Positions 22,001 through 35,264 are shown, counted from the stretch's first letter. The stretch is 64,000 nt of DNA from Yinghuangia soli (GCF_021502675.1 NZ_JAKFHA010000003.1:218103-282102), one strand, 5' to 3'. Made by a program: numbers and translations. The notes: generated by a model not told the origin, from the sequence alone.

Positions 22001-25000
22001 CAGGCGGCGCACCCACAGGCCGGACGGACGCAGGGCGATTTCGCGCTCGCCGGAGGCACCGCCGAGCACCGTGGCCAGTGCGGCGGGGGCCACCGGTTCG
22101 CGGGCGGCGTCCGCGCCGGGCGCCGGAAGATCGAGCAATCCGCCCCAGACCTCGGCGAGTTCGGCCGCGGCGATGACCCCGAAGCCCCACGTCTGGGCCT
22201 GCTCGGGGGCGACGAGGATGTCGGTGGGCGAGGTCGCGACAGCGCCGCTGGTGGCGAGCCACAGGCGGGCGTCCGTCCGGGCCTCGGCGCCGAGGTCCGC
22301 GAGTGCCTGGGTCAAGGCGACGTTGGCGGCCAGGCCCCAGGGGGCGGCAGGCCGGTCGGCAAGGGTGCCGGAGGCAGGAGTGCCGGAGGTGAGGGCGAGC
22401 AGCGAGAGGACACCTGCGACCGGTTCCGCGGCGGCCGTGTACGCCCGGTCGAGTGCGGCGCGCAGCGTGGCGCGGTCGGCGCCCGCGTGGTCGACCGCGA
22501 AGGGGGTGACGGTTGCACCGGCTCCGGTGAGGGCGCGCGTCAGGTCGGCGGTCCACCCGTCGGCGTCGGGGCCGTGCGGGTGGGCGATGAGCCAGGTGCC
22601 GGTCAGCCGGCCCGCCGTCGTGGCGAGCGGGCGCCAGACGACGCGGTGCCGCCATGCGTCGGCGGTCGCTCCGGCCTGCTCGCGGTCGTGCCACGCGGTG
22701 AGCGCGGGCAGCACCGCATCGAACTGCCCGGCCAGTTCGGGTGCCGCCCCCAGGGCCTCGGCGAATCCGGCGGAGTCGTTGTCGGCGACGAGGCGCCAGA
22801 ACGCGCTGTCGGCTTCGGTCGGGGGCGGCGTGTACTCGCCGGTGTCGAGCCAGAAGCGCTCGCGTTGGAAGGCGTAGGTCGGCAGAGCGGTGCGGCGTGC
22901 GCCGGTCCCGGCGAAAGCAGGCCGCCAGTCGACGGCGACACCGCGCACGAACACGTCCGCGAGGGACGTGTACAGGCGGCGCAGTCCGCCTTGGCCGCGG
23001 CGCAACGTGCCGGTCACGACGGCCGCGCCCCGGTCCGACTCCTCCAGGGTCTCCTCGACCGCGGCGGTCAGTACCGGGTGGGGGCTGACCTCGACGAAGA
23101 CGCCGTGCCCGTCCTCGGCAAGGCCGCGGACGGCGTCGGCGAAGCGCACGGTTTCCCGCAGATTCGTCGCCCAATAGGCGGCGTCCAGCTTGGCGGTGTC
23201 GATCCACTCGCCCGTCACCGTCGACCACACCGGCACCGAGCCCGGCACCGGCGCGATCGGCGCCAACGCCGCGACGATCTCGGCGCGGATCGCGTCCACC
23301 TGCGCCGAGTGCGATGCATAATCGACCGCGATCAGGCGGGCCCGCCCGCCGTCCTTCTCGACGGCGGCGACGAGTTCGGCGAGGGCGTCGGATTCCCCGG
23401 ACACCACGGTCTGGCCGGGTCCGTTGACCGCCGCGACGGACACCCGTCCGGCGTAGGCCGCGATGCGTCCGCGTACCACCGCCTCGGGCTCCGCGACGGA
23501 CGCCATGCCGCCGGAACCGGCCAGCACCAGGATCGCCTTGCTGCGCAGCGCGACCACCCGCGCGCCGTCCTCCAACGACAGGCCGCCCGCGACCACCGCG
23601 GCCGCGATCTCGCCCTGCGAATGACCCACCACCGCATCCGGCTCGACACCATGCGCCCGCCACACCTCGGCCAACGACACCAACACCGCCCACAACAACG
23701 GCTGCACGACGTCTACCCGATCGAGCCACGACGCGTCGTCGCCGGTGAGGACGTCGCGGGGCGACCAGTCGACGAACGGGGCGAGCGCGCCCGCGGCGGC
23801 GTCGAACCGTGCGGCGAAGACCGGGGATTCGGCGTACAGCTCGGCTCCCATGCCGGCCCACTGCGAGCCCTGCCCGGGGAAGACGAACACGGTCCTGCCC
23901 GACGCGGGGGCCTCGTCGGGGACCGAGACGACTGCGTGCGGAGACGCCTCGCCGCGCGCCACATCGGCTGCGGCACGGGCGAGTTCGCCGGGCGTGCCGA
24001 CGGCCACGGCGCGCTGCTCGAAGACGGCGCGCGTGGTGGCGAGCGAGAAGCCGATGTCCGCGGCGGCGGTGTCCGCCGCGGCCGCGCCCAGCCGCTCGGC
24101 CTGGCCGCGCAGGGCCCGCGCCGACTTCGCGGAGAGCACCCAGGGAAGGACGTCAGGAGTGCGGGGTGTCGCCTCCGCGGCGGTGGCCGACGGGTCGTCG
24201 GACCGGGCCGGGCCGGCAGGGTCCGCGTCGTCCGGCAGCTCGAGCACTACGTGCGCGTTGGTGCCGCTCACTCCGAAGGAGGAGACGGCCGCGCGGCGGG
24301 GACGCCCGGTCTCCGGCCACGGACGGGCCTCGGTGAGCAGGCGTACTGCGCCCGCCGACCAGTCCACGTGCGGGGAGGGCTCCTCGGCGTGGAGTGTCCG
24401 GGGCAGGGTGCCGTGGCGCATCGCCTGGATCATCTTCACGACCCCGGCGACGCCTGCCGCGGCTTGGGCGTGGCCGATGTTGGACTTGAGCGAGCCGAGC
24501 CACAGCGGCCGGTCCGCCGGCCGGTTCCTGCCGTAGGTGGCGATGAGCGCCTGCGCCTCGATCGGGTCGCCCAGCGTCGTGCCGGTGCCGTGCGCCTCGA
24601 CCGCGTCGACGTCCCCGGGCGCGAGGCCCGCATTCGCGAGCGCCTGCCGGATCACCCGCTGCTGCGAGGGCCCGTTCGGTGCGGTGAGCTGGCTGCTGGC
24701 CCCGTCCTGGTTGACGGCGCTGCCGCGGATGACCGCGAGCACGTCGTGGCCGTTCCGCCGGGCGTCGGAAAGGCGTTCCAGGACGAGGACGCCGACGCCT
24801 TCGGCCCAGCCGGTCCCGTCGGCGCCCGCCCCGAATGCTTTGCAGCGGCCGTCCGCGGACAGCCCGCGCTGCCGGGCGAATTCGACGAACATGCCGGGCG
24901 AGGCCATGACGGTCGCGCCGCCGGCGAGCGCCAGGTCGCATTCGCCGCCGCGCAGGGCCTGCGCCGCCAGGTGCAGGGCGACCAGCGACGACGAGCACGC

Positions 25001-25618
25001 CGTGTCGACGGTGACGGCGGGGCCTTCGAAGCCGAACGTGTAGGACAGCCGCCCCGAGGCGACGCTTGTGGTGCTGCCGGTGAGCACGTAGCCGTCGACG
25101 CGCTCGGGCAGGGTCTTGTAGAGCCGCGGGGTGTACTCCTGGGCGATGACGCCCGCGAACACCCCGGTGGCGGATCCGCGCAGGGTGCCCGGGTCGATGC
25201 CGGCGTCCTCCAGCGCTTCCCAGGCGGTCTCCAGGAGAAGGCGCTGCTGCGGGTCGGCGGCCAGCGCTTCGCGGGGCGAGATCCCGAAGAAGCGGGCGTC
25301 GAAGTCCGCGGCGTCGTAGAGGAACCCGCCGTGCCGGGTGTAGGACGTGCCGGGCCGGTCGGGGTCGGAGTCGTAGAGCGCGTCCAGGTCCCAGCCCCGG
25401 TCGGCGGGGAAGCCGCCGATGGCGTCGCGCCCGTCGGCGACCAGGCGCCACAGGTCGTCGGCGGTCGCGACGCCGCCGGGCAGGCGCAGGCCGATGCCGA
25501 CGACCGCGATGGGCTCGGTGCGGGCGTCCTCGGCGTCGCGCAGGCGGCTGCGGGCCTGGGCGAGCTCGGCGGTGACGCGGGTGAGGTAGTCGCGGAGCTT
25601 GTTCTCGTTGGTCGTCAT
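16004..25618 (-). CDS. Type I PKS 2: modules 2 and 3, each KS-AT-KR-ACP
   Basis: This is a 3204-residue bimodular PKS. The ATG at 25618 was chosen because the docking helix '[20 protein letters not shown]' follows at once; the frame is open 74 codons further upstream but overlaps the end of PKS 1. Module 2: KS Cys208, AT Ser667 (GHSQG) with YASH near 770 (methylmalonyl), KR with TGGTGALG near 1230, LDD motif (B-type) and Tyr near 1368 (NYAPGN), ACP near 1529 (QGFDSL). Module 3 repeats this: KS Cys1764, AT near 2210, KR near 2763, ACP near 3065. Both post-AT linkers carry the 'FWxLV...D...L' element common in KR-only modules. Each module should leave a beta-hydroxyl next to an alpha-methyl. 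The two modules are very alike, with nearly identical DNA blocks in their ATs. The C-terminal docking tail ends '[15 protein letters not shown]'. Confidence 0.95.
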   Translation of the reverse strand: MTTNENKLRDYLTRVTAELAQARSRLRDAEDARTEPIAVVGIGLRLPGGVATADDLWRLVADGRDAIGGFPADRGWDLDALYDSDPDRPGTSYTRHGGFLYDAADFDARFFGISPREALAADPQQRLLLETAWEALEDAGIDPGTLRGSATGVFAGVIAQEYTPRLYKTLPERVDGYVLTGSTTSVASGRLSYTFGFEGPAVTVDTACSSSLVALHLAAQALRGGECDLALAGGATVMASPGMFVEFARQRGLSADGRCKAFGAGADGTGWAEGVGVLVLERLSDARRNGHDVLAVIRGSAVNQDGASSQLTAPNGPSQQRVIRQALANAGLAPGDVDAVEAHGTGTTLGDPIEAQALIATYGRNRPADRPLWLGSLKSNIGHAQAAAGVAGVVKMIQAMRHGTLPRTLHAEEPSPHVDWSAGAVRLLTEARPWPETGRPRRAAVSSFGVSGTNAHVVLELPDDADPAGPARSDDPSATAAEATPRTPDVLPWVLSAKSARALRGQAERLGAAAADTAAADIGFSLATTRAVFEQRAVAVGTPGELARAAADVARGEASPHAVVSVPDEAPASGRTVFVFPGQGSQWAGMGAELYAESPVFAARFDAAAGALAPFVDWSPRDVLTGDDASWLDRVDVVQPLLWAVLVSLAEVWRAHGVEPDAVVGHSQGEIAAAVVAGGLSLEDGARVVALRSKAILVLAGSGGMASVAEPEAVVRGRIAAYAGRVSVAAVNGPGQTVVSGESDALAELVAAVEKDGGRARLIAVDYASHSAQVDAIRAEIVAALAPIAPVPGSVPVWSTVTGEWIDTAKLDAAYWATNLRETVRFADAVRGLAEDGHGVFVEVSPHPVLTAAVEETLEESDRGAAVVTGTLRRGQGGLRRLYTSLADVFVRGVAVDWRPAFAGTGARRTALPTYAFQRERFWLDTGEYTPPPTEADSAFWRLVADNDSAGFAEALGAAPELAGQFDAVLPALTAWHDREQAGATADAWRHRVVWRPLATTAGRLTGTWLIAHPHGPDADGWTADLTRALTGAGATVTPFAVDHAGADRATLRAALDRAYTAAAEPVAGVLSLLALTSGTPASGTLADRPAAPWGLAANVALTQALADLGAEARTDARLWLATSGAVATSPTDILVAPEQAQTWGFGVIAAAELAEVWGGLLDLPAPGADAAREPVAPAALATVLGGASGEREIALRPSGLWVRRLVRAPGTAAPAKPWTPTGTVLVTGGTGALGRHLARWLAGRGAEHLVLLSRSGDRADGAVQFAAELAEKGTRVTYAAADVGDRDALAAALDGIPTDLPLTAVFHTAAILDDALIGDLTPEQLDRVARVKAAGARNLDELTAGHDLSAFVLFSSVAGICGVPGQGNYAPGNAYLDALAARRRGRGLPGTAVAWGHWAGGGIAAPDVEERLARQGLAMLDPALAVDALGRVLDHDEPHLVVCSIDWERLFRGRDHRLVAELVSGARQSADRRADTLTAPLAERLAALGDTDRRRLLVDLVRTQAALVQGHASGDAVEPARPFRDQGFDSLTSVELRNRLSAETGLRLPATLVFDQPNPAALAEFLRGELLGDAAADTAAPSAGRVDSTDDPIAIVGMACRLPGGIASPADLWRTVAEGADVVGGFPADRGWDLDALYHPDPDHPGTSYTRNGAFLAGAPLFDSAFFGISPREALAMDPQQRVLLETAWEALEGAGIAADTLAGTRTGVFAGAAGHDYAVGLDDVPAGLEGYLGTGGAGSVLSGRIAYSLGLEGPAVTVDTACSSALVALHLAVQSLRGGESDLALAGGVAVMATPGMFVEFSRQRGLSADGRCKAFGAGADGTGWAEGAGLLVLERLSDARRNGHRVLAVVRGSAVNQDGASNGLTAPNGPSQQRVIRQALANAGLSPADVDAVEAHGTGTTLGDPIEAQALIATYGQDRPEDRPLWLGSLKSNIGHAQAAAGVAGVIKTVEALRHGVLPKTLHADEPSPHVDWSAGAVRLLTEARDWPETGRPRRAAVSAFGVSGTNAHVILELPDAAGEERADRDDTGTADALVPWAVTGTTEAALRAQAERLSALGSADPVDVGWSLATTRTAFGERAVVIGQGTELPAGLAALAAGEASPAVVRGRADASGKTVFVFPGQGSQWAGMAAELLEESTVFAKRFADCAKALEPFVDWSPVEVLAAGDQAWLDRVDVVQPLLWAVLVSLAEVWRAHGVEPDAVVGHSQGEIAAAVVAGGLSLEDGARVVALRSKVILELAGSGGMASVAEPEQTVRERIAAFAGRVSVAAVNSPAQTVVSGSPADLEDLVAQVTADGGRARVIPVDYASHSAQVDAIRADIVAALAPIAPVPGAVPVWSTVTGEWIDTAKLDAAYWATNLRETVRFADAVRGLAEDGHGIFVEVSPHPVLTAAVEETLDAEDRTGAVLGTLRREQGGLRRLTTSLAEAWVRGVPVDWHAAFAGHRPRRVDLPTYAFQRTRYWLDPVRPAQPPTPGTGIDAEFWNLVRGGDAEALSAALGADDTRVTASLGDVLPALASWWDKSRADARTDAWRHRIAWRPLPAPESPASLTGRWLLVRSDRTGSAWTDHLAAVLTAAGAEVAEVPVPDGTDRATLRAQLQSRLSEDTAGILSLLALADGTAADFDAVPWGAAANLHLTQALDDLGVAGRLWLATSGAVAAAPDDVVRAADQAQTWGFGGVAAAEFPDTFGGLIDLPASPGDAASGDRIAAVLAGTGEKEVAVRASGLLARRLVRAARPQGAGEPWTPTGTILVTGGTGALGTHIARWLAARGAEHLVLLSRSAGTAPDAAHFADELATHGTRVTYAAADIGNRAELATVLDGIPADRPLTAVFHTAAILDDAVIADLTPAQMQRALRVKAIGARNLDELTRGLDLTAFVLFSSVAGICGVPGQGNYAPGNAYLDALAEQRRAAGLPATSVSWGHWAGGGIAAPEIEERLGRQGLTMLDPALAVTALGRILDHGESHLTVCDIDWDVLFRGRRHPLVAEVLRNRAAATPGDADDAAAAPTAPARLAEVLSGLDGTARTRHLAKLVRGLAATVQGHPSADAVDPGKSFRDQGFDSLTAVELRNRLAAETGLRLPATLVFDHPSPNALADYLRDTLVPRIAATPADLEDELDRLEHLFSEVAGHADGDPTAATAAADYTRVAARLAALADRLSDRGAHPEPPRPDTADGGLADAIEAASDDELIALIGKQFGIA

Positions 25619-25691
25619 GCGGGTCTTCTGCCTTTGCGTGCGGCGGCTCGGCGCCTGGTGGTCGGGCGGGCGGGGGTCCGGGGGCGGCCGG

Positions 25692-28600
25692 TCAGGCAAT
25701 ACCGAGTTCGTTGTCGATGAAGTCGAAGAGTTCGTCGTCGCCGACGGCGCCGAGGCGGACGGCGACGTCCGCGGAAGTGGCGGCCGGCACTCCTGCTGCC
25801 GGGGCGACGCGGTCGAGCAGGGAGCGCAGCCGGTCGGCAAGGGCGGTGCCGCTGCCCGGGTCCAGGTCGAGGCCGGACAGCAGGCCGTCCCAGCGGTCCA
25901 GGTCGGCGATCAGCCGCTCGGTCTCGGACACGGGGGCGGCCGGTGCGAAGCGCTCGGCCAGATAGTCCGCGAGGGCCGCGGGGGTGGGGTGGTCGAAGAC
26001 GAGGGTGGACGGCAGGTCGAGCCCGGTCTCGGCGCTAAGCCGGTTGCGCAGTTCGATGGCGCCGAGCGAGTCGAACTCGGCGTCCATGAAGCCGCGCTCG
26101 GGCCGGATCAGGTCGGCGGCGCCGGGTCCGTCGTGGCCGAGCACGGCTGCCGCGGTGCTGCGGACGTGGCCGAGCAGGTCCCGGCGCCGCTCCTCGGGGC
26201 TGCGGGCGGCCAGGCGGGCGGCCAGACCGGCAGGTTCCGGTGCCGCGGAGGGAGTCGTGGCCGGTCGGTGGCGGCGGCGTGCGGCCGCGAGTCCGGCGAG
26301 CAGGTCGTGTGCGGCGCCCTCGCGCAGCGTGCGGGTGTCGAAGCGGGCGGGCAGGGCGTGCGGGAGAGCGGTGTCCAGGACGCGGTCGAACAGCTCCAGG
26401 CCGACCTCGGTGGGCAGCGGTGCGATGCCCGCGCCCGCAAGGCGGGCGAGGTCGGTGCGCGTCAGGTCCGCAGCCAGGCCGCCGGCGTCGGCCCACAGTC
26501 CCCAGCCCGCGGAGGTAGCGGGCAGTCCCGTGTTGCGGCGGTGGTGGGCGAGGGCGTCGAGGAACGCGTTGGCGGAGGCGTAGGCGCTCTGCCCGGGGTT
26601 GCCCGCGGTGGCGACCGCGGAGGAGTAGAGGACGAACGCGGACAGGTCCAGGTGCCGGGTGAGGTCGTGCAGGTGCCAGGCGCCGTCGGCCTTGCCGTCG
26701 AACGTGCGGGCGAGATGGTCGGCGGTGACTGCGGCGAGCGGCGCGTCGGCGGTCGTCCCGGCGGTGTGCACGACGGCGGTCAGCGGGTGCTCTGCGGGAA
26801 TGGCGTCGAGGAGCGCGGCGGCCTGGTCGCGGTCTCCGATGTCGCAGGCGGCGATGCGGACGGATGCTGCCCCGAGGGCGAGGAGTTCGTCCCGCAGGCC
26901 GGCGGCGCCGGGCCCGGTGCCGCCGCTGCGGGCGGCGAGGAGCAGGTGCCGGATGCCGTGCCGCTCGACCAGGCGCCGCGCGGCGAGGGCGCCGAGGGTT
27001 CCGGTGCCGCCGGTGACGAGCACCGTGCCGTCGGGGTCGCGCGGGGTCGGGAAGGTCAGCACGAGTTTGCCGGTGTGCCGGGCCTGGCCGAGGTGGCGCA
27101 CGGCGCGCACCGCGTGCCGGGCGTCCCACGCGGTGGCGGGGAGCGGAGAGAGCGTTCCGTCGGCGAACAGCGGGGCCAGGGCGGCGAGCATGCGGCGGAC
27201 CGCGTCGGGTTCGAGCGTCAGCAGGTCGAATGCGGTGTAGCGGACGCCGGGGTGGTCGGCGGCGACCCGGTCGGGGTCGCGCTGGTCGGTCTTGCCCATT
27301 TCCACGAACCGCCCGCCGGTTGCCAGGAGTCCGAGGGAGGCGTCGGTGAACTCGTGGGCGAGGGCGTTGAGGACGACGTCGACCCCGCGGTCGTCGGTGG
27401 CGGCGCGGAACCGCGGCGCGAAGTCCAGGCTGCGGGACGACGCGATCCGGTCGTCGGCGAGGCCCGCGGTGCGCAGCGCCGTCCACTTGGCGGGGCTCGC
27501 GGTGCCGAACACGTCGGCGCCGAGGTGCCGGGCGAGTTGTACGGCGGCGCTGCCGACGCCTCCGGTGGCGGCGTGGATCAGCACCGCCTCGCCCGCTGCC
27601 AGCCCGGCCAGGTCGACCAGGCCGTGGTAGGCGGTGAGGAACGCGACCGGAACGGTGGCGGCCTCGGCGTAGGTCCAGTGCTCGGGGATGCGGGCCAGCA
27701 GCCGCGCGTCGACGGTGGCGACCGGCCCCAGGTGGCCGGGGACCAGGCCCATGACCCGGTCGCCGACGCCGAACCGGGTGACGTCCGGTCCGACTTCCGC
27801 GACGACGCCGGCGGCTTCCGCGCCGATGCGTGCGGTGCCCGGGTAGACGCCGAGCGCGATGAGCACGTCGCGGAAGTTGAGGCCCGCGGCGCGGACCGCG
27901 ATGCGCACCTCGCCCGCGCCGAGCGGTGCTTCGGCCTCGGGAGCGGGCACGGCGCCGACGCTGTCGAGGCTGCCGGGGGCGAGTGTGTCGATGCGCCAGG
28001 CGTGTTCCGCCGTTCCGGCAGGCGGCGCGATGTCGTCCGCCGACGCATCGGCGATGCGGGCGACGAGGAGTTCTCCCGCGCGGATCGCGGTCTGTGCCTC
28101 GCCCGCACCCAGTGCCGCGGGTATCGCGGCGGGCGAGTCGGGGTGGGTGTCGAGGTCGAGGAGGGCGAATCGGCCGGGGTGTTCGGTGCGGGCGGCGCGG
28201 ACCAGGCCCCACACCGCGGCGGCGGCCAGGTCGGCGATTCCTTCGCCGGTGTGGGTGGCGACCGCCTGGCGGGTCGTCAGGACCAAGGTGGCGCCTTCGG
28301 TTTCCGGGGCGGCGGCCCATCCCTGAAGGAGGGCCAAGGCCTGTGCCACGGCCGTCCGGGCAGCCGTCGCATCCTGCTCGGAGCCGGTCCCGACGACCGC
28401 GAGGACGTGGCCCGGCCGGGCGTCGGCCGGGGTCTCGCCGAGCACCTTGCGCAGACCGTCGAGATCGGCGTGGACGGCGACGGCAGGCGGCGCCGCGGGG
28501 GATGCGAGACCGAGGGCGTCGGTCTCGGGGGCGCCGATCACCCACCAGGTGTGCTGCGCGGTCGCAGGTGTGTCGGGCCGGATCCAGGCGACTTCGTGCC

Positions 28601-31600
28601 AGGCGTCGGCCGGGCCCGTCGCCGCCGCGAAGGCTCCGGCGGGCAGAGCGCGCAGCGCGAGCGCGCGGGTGTCGAACAGCGGGGTGCCCTCGCCGTCGGC
28701 GAAGGAAAGTGCGACGGTGCCGGTGGCTGTCGGGGCGATCCGCACGCGCAGCGCGGTCGGCGCCGCGGCCGGCTGCGTCACGCCGGTCCAGGTGAACGGG
28801 AGAAGGGTGGCACCGTCGCCGGGCAGCAGCCCGACCACGGCGTGCAGTGCCGCATCCAGCAGCGCCGGGTGCATGCGGTGCGCTCCGGGGCGCGTTCCCG
28901 CGGCGTCGGCCGCGGCGGGCAACGCGACCTCGGCGTAGACGGTCCCGCCGTCGCGCCAGGCCGCGCGCAGGCCCTGGAACGCCGGGCCGTAGTCGTAGCC
29001 GAGGGCGGCCAGTTCCTCGTACAGGCCGGTTGTGTCGACCGGCACCGCGCCCGGCGGCGGCCAGGCCGAGGCGTCGAACGGGTCCGCCGTCGGGCCCGGC
29101 GTTCCGAGGCGTCCGGAGGCGTGCCGGGTCCAGGCGGGTCCGTCGGCCGGGTCCGCGGGCGTGGTGTGGGGGCGGGAGTGGACGGTGACGGTTCGGGCGC
29201 CGTCCGCGTCGGCCGGGCCGACCGCGAGCTCGATGCGCACGGCACCGTCGTCGGGAAGGACCAGCGGCGCTTCCAGGACGAGTTCGTCGATCCCGGCGGC
29301 GCCACTGCGGTCGGCGGCGTGCAGGGCGAGGTCGACGAACGCGGTGCCGGGCAGCAGCACGGTGCCGTGCACCGCATGGTCGGCGAGCCACGGGTGGGTG
29401 CGCAGGTCGAGGACGCCGGTCCACACGCGCCCGGTGCCGTCCGCGCGTTCGACCGATGCGCCGAGCAGCGGGTGTCGGGCCTCGTCGATGCCCGCGGCGG
29501 TGACGCCGGGGACGGGTGTGGCGGCGTCCAGCCAGTGGCGGCGGCGCTGGAACGGGTAGGTGGGGAGGGCGACCTTGCTGCCGCGGACGTCGCGGCCCTC
29601 GAAGGCGGCGTCCCATGCGACGTGTGTCCCGGTGGTGTGCAGTGCGGCGAGCGCGTGCGCGAACGTGCGGGCTTCGCTCTGCCCGGCGCGCAGTACGGGG
29701 GTGGCGGTGCGGGCGTCGACCGCGGCGGTGTGCACGAGCGCGGTCAGCACGGCGTCGGGGCCGAGTTCGAGGTAGCTGCCGGTGCCTGCGGCGGCGAGTG
29801 CACGGACACCGTCGTGGAAGCGCACGGCGCCGCGGATGTGCCGGACCCAGTACTCGGGGTCGGTGAGCTCGCCCGGTCGGGCGAGGCGCCCGGTGAGGTT
29901 GGAGACGACCGGGGTGTGCGGTTCGGTGTAGCGCAGCCCGGCGGCCACGGTGCGGAACTCGTCGAGCACGGCGTCCATGTGGGGCGAGTGGAAGGCGTGG
30001 CTGACCTGGAGGCGCTTGGTCTTGCGTCCGGTGGCGGCCCAGGCGGCCGCGATGTCGTCGATGACATGCGCGGTCCCGGACACGACGACCGAGTCGGGCC
30101 CGTTCACGGCGGCGACGCCGGCGTCCGCCTCGTGGCCGGCGAGCAGCGGCCGGATCTCGGCTTCGGTCCCCTGCAGTGCGGCCATCGCGCCGACGTCGGG
30201 CGGCAGCGCGCCCATGAGCCGGCCGCGGGCTGCGACGAGCGCGGCCGCGTCGGCGAGGTCGAGGACGCCGGCGGCGTGCGCGGCGGCGAGTTCGCCGATG
30301 GAGTGGCCGATGAGGAGATCGCCGTGCAGCCCGTAGGACGAGGCGAGCCGGTGCAGCGCCGTCTCCAAGGCGAACAGCGCGGGCTGGGTGTAGGCGGTGG
30401 CGTGCAGGAGGGCTGCGTCCTCGGTGCCGGGTTCGGCGAACATCACCTCGAGCAGCGGACGGTCGAGGAGGACGTCGAAATGGCCGCAGATCTCGTCGAG
30501 CGCACGGGCGAAAAGCGGTTCTGCCGCGTACAGTTCACGGCCCGCGCCGGGGCGCTGGCTGCCTTGGCCGGTGAACATCACGGCAAGCGGACCGGCCGGT
30601 TGGACGCTGCCGACGACGAGGCCGGCCGCGGTCTCCCCCGCCGCCAGCGCGTCGAGGCCGCGCCGGAGGTCGGCGTCGCCGCGCCCCGTCACGACCGCCC
30701 GGTGCGGCAGGACCGCTCGGGTAGTCGCGAGGGCGTGGGCGAGGTCGCCGAGCGCGGTGCCGGGTCGGGCGTCCAGGTGGGCGCGGAGCCGGTCGGCCTG
30801 CGCGCGCAGCGCTCCGGGGTCGGCGGCCGACAGCAGCCACGGGCCGGCGTCGTCGGCGTCCGCGGGCAGGGTCGCGGGCGCGGTGCCGCGGTCGTCGTGC
30901 GGTGCCTGTTCGAGGATGACGTGGGCATTGGTGCCGCTGATGCCGAACGAGGAGACGGCGGCGCGCCGCGGCCTGCCGGTCTCGGGCCATGCGCGGGACC
31001 GGTCGGCGACGGCGACGGTGCCCGCGCTCCAGTCGACGTGCCGGCTGGGTGCGTCGAAGTGCAGGGTGCCGGGCACCCGGCCGCGGCGCAGCGCCTCGAC
31101 GATCGCGATCACGCCGGTGGCGCCCGCGGCCGCCTGCGTGTGGCCGAGCTGCGACTTGGCGGAGCCGACCAGCAGCGGGCGTTCGGGGGTATGGCCCGGA
31201 CCGTAGGCGGCGATGAGCGCCTGCGCCTCGATCGGGTCGCCGAGTGCGGTGCCGGTGCCATGCGCCTCGACGACGTCGATGTCGGCGGGGCCGAGTCCGG
31301 CGTCGGCGAGGGCCTGGCGGATGACGCGCTGCTGGGCGGGGCCGTTGGGGGCGGTCAGACCGTTGCTGGCGCCGTCCTGGTTGACGGCGCTGCCACGTAC
31401 GACGGCGAGCACGGTGCGGCCCGCGCGCCGTGCGTCGGAGAGGCGTTCGAGCAGGAGCAGGGCGACGCCTTCGGACCACGCGGTGCCGTCGGCGGCGTCC
31501 GCGAACGGCTTGCAGCGCCCGTCGCGGGCGAGGCCGTGCTGGCGGCTGAACTCGGTGAACATGCCCGGCGTGGACATGACGGTCACGCCTCCCGCCAGCG

Positions 31601-34600
31601 CGAGCGTGCACTCCCCCGCGCGCAGCGCGCGGGCGGCCAGGTGCAGGGCGACCAGCGACGACGAGCAGGCCGTGTCGACGGTGACGGCCGGACCTTCGAG
31701 GCCGAGCGTGTAGGCGAGGCGGCCCGACGCGACGCTGCCGAGCGCACCGGTGAGCAGGTGCCCTCCGTAGCCTTCCGGGGCTTCGTGCAGACGCGGCCCG
31801 TAGTCCTGCTGCATGGCGCCGACGAAGACGCCTGCGCGGGTGCCGCGCAGGTCGGCCGGGTCGATGCCGGCGCGCTCGACGACCTCCCACGCGGTCTCCA
31901 GGAGCAGCCGCTGCTGCGGATCGGTCGCCGCGGCCTCGCGGGGGCTGATGCCGAAGAACCCGGCGTCGAACTCGTCCGCGTCGTAGAGGAATCCGCCGGT
32001 GCGCACGTAGGAGGTGCCGGTGGCGGTGAGGTCCGGGTCGTAGAGCGCGTCGAGGTCCCAGCCGCGGTTGGCGGGGAACGGGCCGATGGCGTCGGTGCCG
32101 GCGTCGAGCAGCGCCCACAGGGCTTCGGGGCCGGTCGCGCCGCCGGGCCACCGGCCTCCGGCCGCGACGATGACGACCGGGTCGTCGTCCGGGTCGGCCG
32201 GAGCCGTCCCGGGCCCTGCCGAGTCCGCTCCGCCGAGCGGCTCGGTGCCGGCCGTGTCGGCGGCGAGGAGATGGGCCACGGCGCGAGGTGTCGGGTGGTC
32301 GTACGTCAGCGATGCGGGCAGCCGGGCGGCGCCCGCGGCGGCGAGCCGGTCGCGGAACTCGACGGCGCCGACCGAGTCGAAGCCGAGGTCCTTGAAGGTG
32401 GCGTCGGGATCGACGGCCGCCGCCGACGCGTGGCCGAGGACGGCGGCAGCTGCGGCGCGCACGAGCGCGAGGTGGTCGTGCCGGGCCCGGTCGGGCTCGG
32501 CAGGGGTGGCGCCGGCGGCTCGGTCCGACCCGACCGGGTCGGACGGGGCGGTGGCATGGCCGGTGTCCGCAGGGCCGGCCACGTGGCCCCCGACGGCGGC
32601 CGGCAGCCAGTGGCGGCGGCGCTCGAACGGGTACGTGGGCAGGTCGGTGCGCCGCGCATCGGCGGGCACGGCGGCGCTCCAGTCGACGGGCGCCCCGGCG
32701 GCGAACGCCTCCGCTGCCGAGGCCAGCAGGCGCACGGGTCCGCCCTCGCCGCGGCGCAGCGTGCCGACCGCGGCCGCGTCCTCTGCTCCGGCGGCGTCGA
32801 AGACCTGGCGCAGCCCGTACGCGAGCACCGGGTGCGCACTGGCCTCGACGAAGACGCGGTGGCCGTCGGCGAGCGCGGCGCGTATCGCGTCCTCGAAGCG
32901 GACGGTGCCGCGCAGGTTGCGGAACCAGTAGTCGGCGTCCAGGGCGCCGGGCTCGGCGCGCGCGCCGGTGACCGTCGAGTAGAACGGCACGCCGCCGGCG
33001 CCGGGCGCGATGCCGCGCAGCTCGGCTCCGAGTGCGTCGCGGAGGGTGTCGACCTGCGGTGAGTGCGAGGCGTAGTCGACGGGGATCGACCGCACGTCGA
33101 CGCCTTCGGCCCGGTAGGCGTCGAGGAGTTCGGCAAGTGCCTCGGACTCGCCGGAGACCACGGTCACACCGGGGCCGTTGACCGCGGCCACGGCGAGGCG
33201 GTCCGGGAAGCGCTCGATGCGTTCGGCGACCTCGGCGGCCGGGCGCGGGATCGACGCCATGCCGCCGAGCCCGGCGAGGTGCTCGCGGATCAGGCGGCTG
33301 CGCTTGGCGACGATCGCGGCGGCGTCCTGCAGCGACAGCGCGCCCGCGATGTGCGCTGCGGCGATCTCGCCCTGGGAGTGGCCGATGACCGCGGCGGGCC
33401 GGACGCCGAACGCCTCCCAGGTCCGGGCCAGGGCGACCATGACGGCGAACAGTGCGGGCTGGACGACGTCGACGCGCTCCAGGTCGGCGGCCCCGTCGCG
33501 GCCGCGCAGCACGGCCTCCGGATCCCAGTCGACGTGTGGCGCGAGGGCGTCTGCGCAAGCACGTACGTGCTCGGCGAAGACGGGTGAGGCATCGAGGAGT
33601 TCGGCGGCCATGCCGGGCCACTGCGAGCCCTGGCCGGGGAAGACCAGGACGGCCGGCCGGTCGGCGCGGGCGGTACCGAGGGCGACGCTGCGCGCGGGGA
33701 CGCCGCCGGCGATGCTGCCGAGCCCGGTGAGCAGGTCGTCCCGCGAGTCGGCGGCGACGACGGCGCGGTGCGGGAGGCGGGCGCGGGCGACGGCGAGCGT
33801 GTACGCCACGTCCGCCGGCTCGCGGTCGACGGCCGCGGCCCGGAGCCGGCCGGCCTGCGCCGCGGCCGCGCTCGGCGAACGCGCCGACACCGGCCAGGCG
33901 TACGCCCGCACGCCGGGCGCGAACAGGCGCGGGCCCGCCGCTCCGGAGGTCGGGCGGCGCCTGCGCGGTGCCCGGCCCGGTTCGGCGAGGATGACATGGC
34001 AGTTCGTGCCGCCGATGCCGAACGCGCTGACCCCGGCGACCAGGGGCCGGTCGGGATGCGGCCACGCACCGGGGTCGGTGCGGACCCGCAGCCGGTCGGC
34101 GGCGAAGTCGATCGCGGGGTTGGGCGCGGCGTAGTTGAGGCTCGCGGGCAGCTCGCGGTGGTGGACGGCGAGGACGGCCTTCAGCAGCCCGGCGATGCCC
34201 GCGGCGCCCTCCAGGTGGCCGATGTTGGTCTTGGCCGAGCCGACCTCGAGAGGGTCGTGCGGGTCGCGGCCCGTTCCGTAGACCGTGCCGAGCGCGCGGG
34301 CTTCGATCGGGTCGCCGACCTTGGTGCCGGTGCCGTGCAGTTCAACGTACTGCACCGTGCCCGGGTCGGTCCCGGCCCGGGCCAGGGCCCGGCGCAGCGC
34401 GTCGGCCTGCGCATCGGGGCTCGGCACGGTGAGTCCGTCGGTCGCGCCGTCGCTGCTCACCGCGCTGCCGCGGATCACCGCGTAGATGCGGTCGCGGTCG
34501 GCCTGTGCGGCCCGCAGGGGCTTGAGGACGACCAGCGCGCCGCCTTCGCCGCGCACGAATCCGTTGGCGCGGGCGTCGAAGGTGTGGCACCGGTGGTCGG

Positions 34601-35264
34601 GCGACAGCGCCCCGAACAGGTCGGCGCCGAGGGTGCTTTCCTGCGCGAGGTTCAGGTGCACACCGCCGGCGAGCGCCACGGTGGACTCCCCGGCGCGCAG
34701 GCTTTCGACGGCCTGGTGCACGGCGACCAGCGCGGAGGACTGCGCGGTGTCGACGGTGACGCTCGGCCCGGTCAGCCCGAGTGCCCACGAGACCCGGTTG
34801 GCCACCAGTCCGCGGGCGGTGCCGGTGAAGGTGTGCCGGGTGACGGCACCGGAGCCGCCGCGGTGCACGAGGGTGGCCCAGTCGGAGGACGTCGCGCCGA
34901 CGAACACCCCGGCGCGGCCCGCCCCGAGGACGGCGGGGGTCAGGCCGGCGTCTTCGGCGGCCTCCCAGCCGAGTTCGAGGGCGAGCCGCTGGTGCGGGTC
35001 GAGCCCGTCGGCCTCGTTCGGCGCGATGCCGAAGAAGGCGGCGTCGAACGCGTCGACGCGGTCCAGGTACCCGCCCGGCGGCAGCGGAGCCGCCCCGGGC
35101 ACCGCGCTGTCCGCATTCCTGCTCGCGGACGGCGCGGCGATCGCGGCGCGGCCGTCGTGCAGCAGCCGCCAGTACGCCTGCGGGTCGGCCGCGCCGGGCA
35201 GCCGGCAGGCGATGCCGATCACGGCGATGGGCTCTGCGTGCGGGAGTCGTTGCTGGGTCGTCAC
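25692..35264 (-). CDS. Type I PKS 1: loading module KSQ-AT-ACP and module 1 KS-AT-DH-ER-KR-ACP
   Basis: This 3190-residue PKS starts the chain. The GTG at 35264 was chosen: GAGGGG lies about 12 nt upstream and KS homology begins within 11 residues, while the 135 upstream codons are Pro/Arg-rich and cross the poly-G tract. The first KS has Gln175 in place of the active Cys (DTAQSS), the KSQ decarboxylase hallmark. Its AT (Ser630, GHSQG, YASH) predicts methylmalonyl, hence a propionyl starter; its ACP is near 963. Module 1 has KS Cys1200, AT Ser1655 (GHSIGE) with HAFH (malonyl), DH near 1965 ([15 protein letters not shown]), ER with NADPH loop 'AATGGVGS' near 2568, KR with TGGTGTLG near 2752 and Tyr near 2897 (AYASAN), and ACP near 3063 (AEFDSL). 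The unit should be fully reduced. The tail ends '[15 protein letters not shown]', similar to the PKS 2 and 3 docking tails. Confidence 0.95.
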   Translation of the reverse strand: MTTQQRLPHAEPIAVIGIACRLPGAADPQAYWRLLHDGRAAIAAPSASRNADSAVPGAAPLPPGGYLDRVDAFDAAFFGIAPNEADGLDPHQRLALELGWEAAEDAGLTPAVLGAGRAGVFVGATSSDWATLVHRGGSGAVTRHTFTGTARGLVANRVSWALGLTGPSVTVDTAQSSALVAVHQAVESLRAGESTVALAGGVHLNLAQESTLGADLFGALSPDHRCHTFDARANGFVRGEGGALVVLKPLRAAQADRDRIYAVIRGSAVSSDGATDGLTVPSPDAQADALRRALARAGTDPGTVQYVELHGTGTKVGDPIEARALGTVYGTGRDPHDPLEVGSAKTNIGHLEGAAGIAGLLKAVLAVHHRELPASLNYAAPNPAIDFAADRLRVRTDPGAWPHPDRPLVAGVSAFGIGGTNCHVILAEPGRAPRRRRPTSGAAGPRLFAPGVRAYAWPVSARSPSAAAAQAGRLRAAAVDREPADVAYTLAVARARLPHRAVVAADSRDDLLTGLGSIAGGVPARSVALGTARADRPAVLVFPGQGSQWPGMAAELLDASPVFAEHVRACADALAPHVDWDPEAVLRGRDGAADLERVDVVQPALFAVMVALARTWEAFGVRPAAVIGHSQGEIAAAHIAGALSLQDAAAIVAKRSRLIREHLAGLGGMASIPRPAAEVAERIERFPDRLAVAAVNGPGVTVVSGESEALAELLDAYRAEGVDVRSIPVDYASHSPQVDTLRDALGAELRGIAPGAGGVPFYSTVTGARAEPGALDADYWFRNLRGTVRFEDAIRAALADGHRVFVEASAHPVLAYGLRQVFDAAGAEDAAAVGTLRRGEGGPVRLLASAAEAFAAGAPVDWSAAVPADARRTDLPTYPFERRRHWLPAAVGGHVAGPADTGHATAPSDPVGSDRAAGATPAEPDRARHDHLALVRAAAAAVLGHASAAAVDPDATFKDLGFDSVGAVEFRDRLAAAGAARLPASLTYDHPTPRAVAHLLAADTAGTEPLGGADSAGPGTAPADPDDDPVVIVAAGGRWPGGATGPEALWALLDAGTDAIGPFPANRGWDLDALYDPDLTATGTSYVRTGGFLYDADEFDAGFFGISPREAAATDPQQRLLLETAWEVVERAGIDPADLRGTRAGVFVGAMQQDYGPRLHEAPEGYGGHLLTGALGSVASGRLAYTLGLEGPAVTVDTACSSSLVALHLAARALRAGECTLALAGGVTVMSTPGMFTEFSRQHGLARDGRCKPFADAADGTAWSEGVALLLLERLSDARRAGRTVLAVVRGSAVNQDGASNGLTAPNGPAQQRVIRQALADAGLGPADIDVVEAHGTGTALGDPIEAQALIAAYGPGHTPERPLLVGSAKSQLGHTQAAAGATGVIAIVEALRRGRVPGTLHFDAPSRHVDWSAGTVAVADRSRAWPETGRPRRAAVSSFGISGTNAHVILEQAPHDDRGTAPATLPADADDAGPWLLSAADPGALRAQADRLRAHLDARPGTALGDLAHALATTRAVLPHRAVVTGRGDADLRRGLDALAAGETAAGLVVGSVQPAGPLAVMFTGQGSQRPGAGRELYAAEPLFARALDEICGHFDVLLDRPLLEVMFAEPGTEDAALLHATAYTQPALFALETALHRLASSYGLHGDLLIGHSIGELAAAHAAGVLDLADAAALVAARGRLMGALPPDVGAMAALQGTEAEIRPLLAGHEADAGVAAVNGPDSVVVSGTAHVIDDIAAAWAATGRKTKRLQVSHAFHSPHMDAVLDEFRTVAAGLRYTEPHTPVVSNLTGRLARPGELTDPEYWVRHIRGAVRFHDGVRALAAAGTGSYLELGPDAVLTALVHTAAVDARTATPVLRAGQSEARTFAHALAALHTTGTHVAWDAAFEGRDVRGSKVALPTYPFQRRRHWLDAATPVPGVTAAGIDEARHPLLGASVERADGTGRVWTGVLDLRTHPWLADHAVHGTVLLPGTAFVDLALHAADRSGAAGIDELVLEAPLVLPDDGAVRIELAVGPADADGARTVTVHSRPHTTPADPADGPAWTRHASGRLGTPGPTADPFDASAWPPPGAVPVDTTGLYEELAALGYDYGPAFQGLRAAWRDGGTVYAEVALPAAADAAGTRPGAHRMHPALLDAALHAVVGLLPGDGATLLPFTWTGVTQPAAAPTALRVRIAPTATGTVALSFADGEGTPLFDTRALALRALPAGAFAAATGPADAWHEVAWIRPDTPATAQHTWWVIGAPETDALGLASPAAPPAVAVHADLDGLRKVLGETPADARPGHVLAVVGTGSEQDATAARTAVAQALALLQGWAAAPETEGATLVLTTRQAVATHTGEGIADLAAAAVWGLVRAARTEHPGRFALLDLDTHPDSPAAIPAALGAGEAQTAIRAGELLVARIADASADDIAPPAGTAEHAWRIDTLAPGSLDSVGAVPAPEAEAPLGAGEVRIAVRAAGLNFRDVLIALGVYPGTARIGAEAAGVVAEVGPDVTRFGVGDRVMGLVPGHLGPVATVDARLLARIPEHWTYAEAATVPVAFLTAYHGLVDLAGLAAGEAVLIHAATGGVGSAAVQLARHLGADVFGTASPAKWTALRTAGLADDRIASSRSLDFAPRFRAATDDRGVDVVLNALAHEFTDASLGLLATGGRFVEMGKTDQRDPDRVAADHPGVRYTAFDLLTLEPDAVRRMLAALAPLFADGTLSPLPATAWDARHAVRAVRHLGQARHTGKLVLTFPTPRDPDGTVLVTGGTGTLGALAARRLVERHGIRHLLLAARSGGTGPGAAGLRDELLALGAASVRIAACDIGDRDQAAALLDAIPAEHPLTAVVHTAGTTADAPLAAVTADHLARTFDGKADGAWHLHDLTRHLDLSAFVLYSSAVATAGNPGQSAYASANAFLDALAHHRRNTGLPATSAGWGLWADAGGLAADLTRTDLARLAGAGIAPLPTEVGLELFDRVLDTALPHALPARFDTRTLREGAAHDLLAGLAAARRRHRPATTPSAAPEPAGLAARLAARSPEERRRDLLGHVRSTAAAVLGHDGPGAADLIRPERGFMDAEFDSLGAIELRNRLSAETGLDLPSTLVFDHPTPAALADYLAERFAPAAPVSETERLIADLDRWDGLLSGLDLDPGSGTALADRLRSLLDRVAPAAGVPAATSADVAVRLGAVGDDELFDFIDNELGIA

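Noticed and set aside
5388-25720. Very long plus-strand open frames (over 1000 codons) opposite the PKS genes
   Set aside because: They mirror PKS codon bias in high-GC DNA, with Gly/Arg/Val-rich text and no recognisable domains.
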